From: Spirochaetaceae bacterium
Lineage (GTDB): Bacteria > Spirochaetota > Spirochaetia > DSM-27196 > PWMO01
Length of the DNA stretch: 7,076 nt
Assembly: GCA_003558175.1 (NCBI GenBank)
Contig: PWMO01000123.1
Location: forward strand, 1-7,076
Direction: 5' to 3'
In this document: positions 5,457 through 7,076 of the stretch, one piece after another
How positions within the stretch are numbered: the first letter of the stretch is position 1
Layout: each line of letters begins with the position of its first letter
Position numbers and translations under genes: made by a program
The notes under the pieces: generated by a model
What the model saw: only the letters and a program-made list of their open reading frames with translations
What the model was told of the DNA's origin: nothing
Database searches by the model: none

Positions 5457-6866
5457 TTACCGTTTCAGTGTTAAGACTTCCTGAAGCATCTGGTCCGCGG
5501 TCTGAATCGAACGCGAGTTGGCCTGGAAGCCCCGCTGGGTTACGATCATGTCGGTAAACTCCTGCGACAGATCCACGTTACTCATCTCCAGCGTGCCGGC
5601 AATGACAACTCCCTTGCCGGCGGTACCCGGAGCGCCGATATCGGCCAGTCCGGAGTTGATCGACTGCACGTAGGTGTTCTCGCCGGCCTTCTCGAGTCCT
5701 CCCGGATTGGTGAACGATGCCAGGGCCACCTGACCCAGAATGCGGTTGGTACCGTTGGAGAAGATCCCGGTTATTTCGCCCGACTGGTCAATGCGGTAGT
5801 CCTCGAGATACCCCATCGGGTAGCCGTTCTGCCGGAACACCTTGGTGGAGCTCTGCGAGCTGTACTGGGTCATGGAGTCGGTGAATGCGCCGACCTGACC
5901 CAGGTTCAGCGTGAACGCCTGACTTGCCGGACCTTCCGGCAACCCGGTATCGGGGTCGATGGGGATCGACGCCTCGGGTACCTCAAACTCGATGTCTACC
6001 GCAAGGTTCCCGTCGTTCAGCAGACCACCTTCCGGGTTGGAGATTGACTGCAGCGTACCGTCGTTGGCAAACTCCACAATGAAGCTCTGCGTGTCGGCGC
6101 TGGGCACTCCACCAATCGCCACAGTCTGCAGAATCTCTTCCGGCGCTTCCGGGCTTATCTGCACCGCTGCGTTCCAGCGGTTGGGTTCGTCCGCAATGCG
6201 GCTGAAGTCCACCCGCAGCGTATGAGTGTTGCCAAAGCTATCGAAGATGTCGTATTCGACCGACCACGTTCCCTCGCGAATCTCGGCAGCGGTGGCGTCC
6301 GGACCGATTACCGGCGTGTTCTTGTTCAGGTTGCTGGCGAGAAATACCTCGGATGTGGCCGCCGCCGGATCCTTGCCTCCGATCGGTATCGAAAGATCCT
6401 CAATCGCCGAGGAGGTGTTTATCACCGTCTGCCCATCAAGCGTCTCGGCCATCCAGCCCTGCACTCGCATGCCGTTGGCCGGGTTCACCAGCATCCCCTC
6501 TTCGTCCAGGCCAAACGCGCCCGCGCGCGTGAAGTAGCTCTGGTCTCCGCTGCGTACAACAAAGAAGCCGTTCCCCTGGACAGCCACGTCACTCTTGACT
6601 CCGGTTGTCTGCAACGATCCCTGCGTGTGAATGGTGTCAATTGCGGCGGTCTGGACGCCCAGGCCAACCTGCTTCGGGTTCACGCCGCCAACCTCTTCAC
6701 GCGGACGCGCGGCGCCCTCCATCATCTGCGAGATCATGTCGTGAAAGTTCACACGCCCACGCTTGAAACCCGTGGTGTTCACATTGGCAACGTTGTTGCC
6801 GATTACGTCCATTCTGACCTGGTGGTTCTGAAGACCGGAAACGCCGGCCCATAGTGAGCGCATCAT
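5457..6866 (-). CDS. flgE: Flagellar hook protein FlgE (lacks the cross-linking cysteine)
   Basis: FlgE polymerises into the hook, the joint between rotor and filament, which in spirochaetes lies in the periplasm. The product is 469 residues. The N-terminal rod/hook domain begins MMRSLWAGVSGLQNHQ and contains GNNVANVNTTGFKRGRVNF (23-41). Central domains span about 90-390, with GNGFFVV at 98-104, and the C-terminal domain holds the FlgE pattern LEMSNVDLSQEFTDMIVTQRGFQANSR and QTADQML near residues 426-461. In Treponema denticola Lys165 and Cys178 join as a lysinoalanine cross-link between subunits. Here Lys165 (codon AAG, 6374-6372) and Asn179 are kept but residue 178 is Ser (codon AGC, 6335-6333), and there is no cysteine in the protein. 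The first of two adjacent ATGs is chosen: AAGGGGG (6880-6874) lies 7 nt before it and spirochaete FlgE usually starts MM. It follows flgD by 12 nt. Confidence 0.97.
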   Translation of the reverse strand: MMRSLWAGVSGLQNHQVRMDVIGNNVANVNTTGFKRGRVNFHDMISQMMEGAARPREEVGGVNPKQVGLGVQTAAIDTIHTQGSLQTTGVKSDVAVQGNGFFVVRSGDQSYFTRAGAFGLDEEGMLVNPANGMRVQGWMAETLDGQTVINTSSAIEDLSIPIGGKDPAAATSEVFLASNLNKNTPVIGPDATAAEIREGTWSVEYDIFDSFGNTHTLRVDFSRIADEPNRWNAAVQISPEAPEEILQTVAIGGVPSADTQSFIVEFANDGTLQSISNPEGGLLNDGNLAVDIEFEVPEASIPIDPDTGLPEGPASQAFTLNLGQVGAFTDSMTQYSSQSSTKVFRQNGYPMGYLEDYRIDQSGEITGIFSNGTNRILGQVALASFTNPGGLEKAGENTYVQSINSGLADIGAPGTAGKGVVIAGTLEMSNVDLSQEFTDMIVTQRGFQANSRSIQTADQMLQEVLTLKR

Positions 6867-6878
6867 AGCGAAGCCCCC

Positions 6879-7076
6879 TTATTCCTGTACTCGTCTGACC
6901 TGGCTGTAGTCGTAATAGGTGCCGTCTACCAGAATCTGCGGATATTCGCCGCCGGTTACCTCGGTCACGCGGCCGGAGATCATCCGTTCACCCTGGGCGA
7001 CTTCTACGCTGCGTCCAAGGAGATTGACCGCCTGTCCCGATGAAATCATGCGCGCCAGCTTTGAGAACTCTCCGGA
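6879..7076 (-). CDS. flgD: Hook-capping protein FlgD, 3' part only
   Basis: FlgD forms the cap under which FlgE subunits assemble into the hook. Only the last 65 codons are present; the gene enters from the right edge. The visible end includes ARMISSGQAVNLLGRSVEV, then GRVTEVTGGEYPQILVDGTYY and the end YSQVRRVQE, which fits the C-terminus of FlgD (LLG-V-V pattern, then a beta-rich segment with a conserved G-YY). It stops at TAA (6881-6879), and the flgE Shine-Dalgarno sequence begins inside that stop (TAAGGGGG), so flgD and flgE are probably coupled. The identity is supported by the location immediately before flgE. The N-terminal hook-binding region cannot be assessed. Confidence 0.88.
   Translation of the reverse strand, partial: SGEFSKLARMISSGQAVNLLGRSVEVAQGERMISGRVTEVTGGEYPQILVDGTYYDYSQVRRVQE

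Noticed and set aside
6222..6854. 210-codon + strand frame opposite flgE
   Set aside because: It is antisense to the conserved FlgE coding region, with no family features or good ribosome binding site.

Overview
The window is a compact block of flagellar and motor genes, all on the minus strand, so transcription runs from position 7076 towards 1. In transcription order it reads flgD (3' end only), flgE, flbD, motA, motB, fliL, fliM, fliY (fliN-type), fliO (also called fliZ) and fliP (5' end only). I see no RNA gene, mobile element, CRISPR array or convincing intrinsic terminator.

The order flgD-flgE-flbD-motA-motB-fliL-fliM-fliY-fliZ-fliP is, from memory, that of the large motility operon of spirochaetes such as Treponema. 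The FlgE N-terminus (MMRSL-GVSGLQNHQ) and the long FliY also fit spirochaetes. The sequence looks GC-rich, unlike Borrelia, which suggests a free-living Spirochaetales-type organism. This placement is inference from gene order and protein features; no 16S rRNA is present.

Layout: 7076-5457 holds the hook genes (FlgD cap, FlgE hook). 5438-3707 holds flbD and the MotA/MotB stator. 3694-3134 is fliL, a stator-associated membrane protein. 3032-931 holds the switch proteins FliM and FliY. 868-1 holds fliO and the start of fliP, membrane parts of the flagellar type III export gate. Gaps from flgD to fliL are 6-18 nt and fliM-fliY is 2 nt, and several Shine-Dalgarno sequences overlap the previous stop codon, so translation is probably coupled. 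Three longer gaps stand out: 101 nt before fliM, 62 nt before fliO and 42 nt before fliP. They hold, respectively, an AT-rich segment with a possible 25-codon ORF, a stem-loop, and a tight hairpin with a GNRA-type loop.

The most notable observation concerns the hook protein. Spirochaete FlgE normally forms a lysinoalanine cross-link between Lys165 and Cys178 (Treponema denticola numbering). Here Lys165 is present at the same position, but residue 178 is Ser, and the whole protein has no cysteine. Other points: MotA resembles the sodium-type PomA/MotP stators and keeps both threonines linked to sodium in PomA; FliY has lost the catalytic Asn in its CheC-like phosphatase site; and flbD, fliO and fliP appear to use GTG, CTG and TTG starts.
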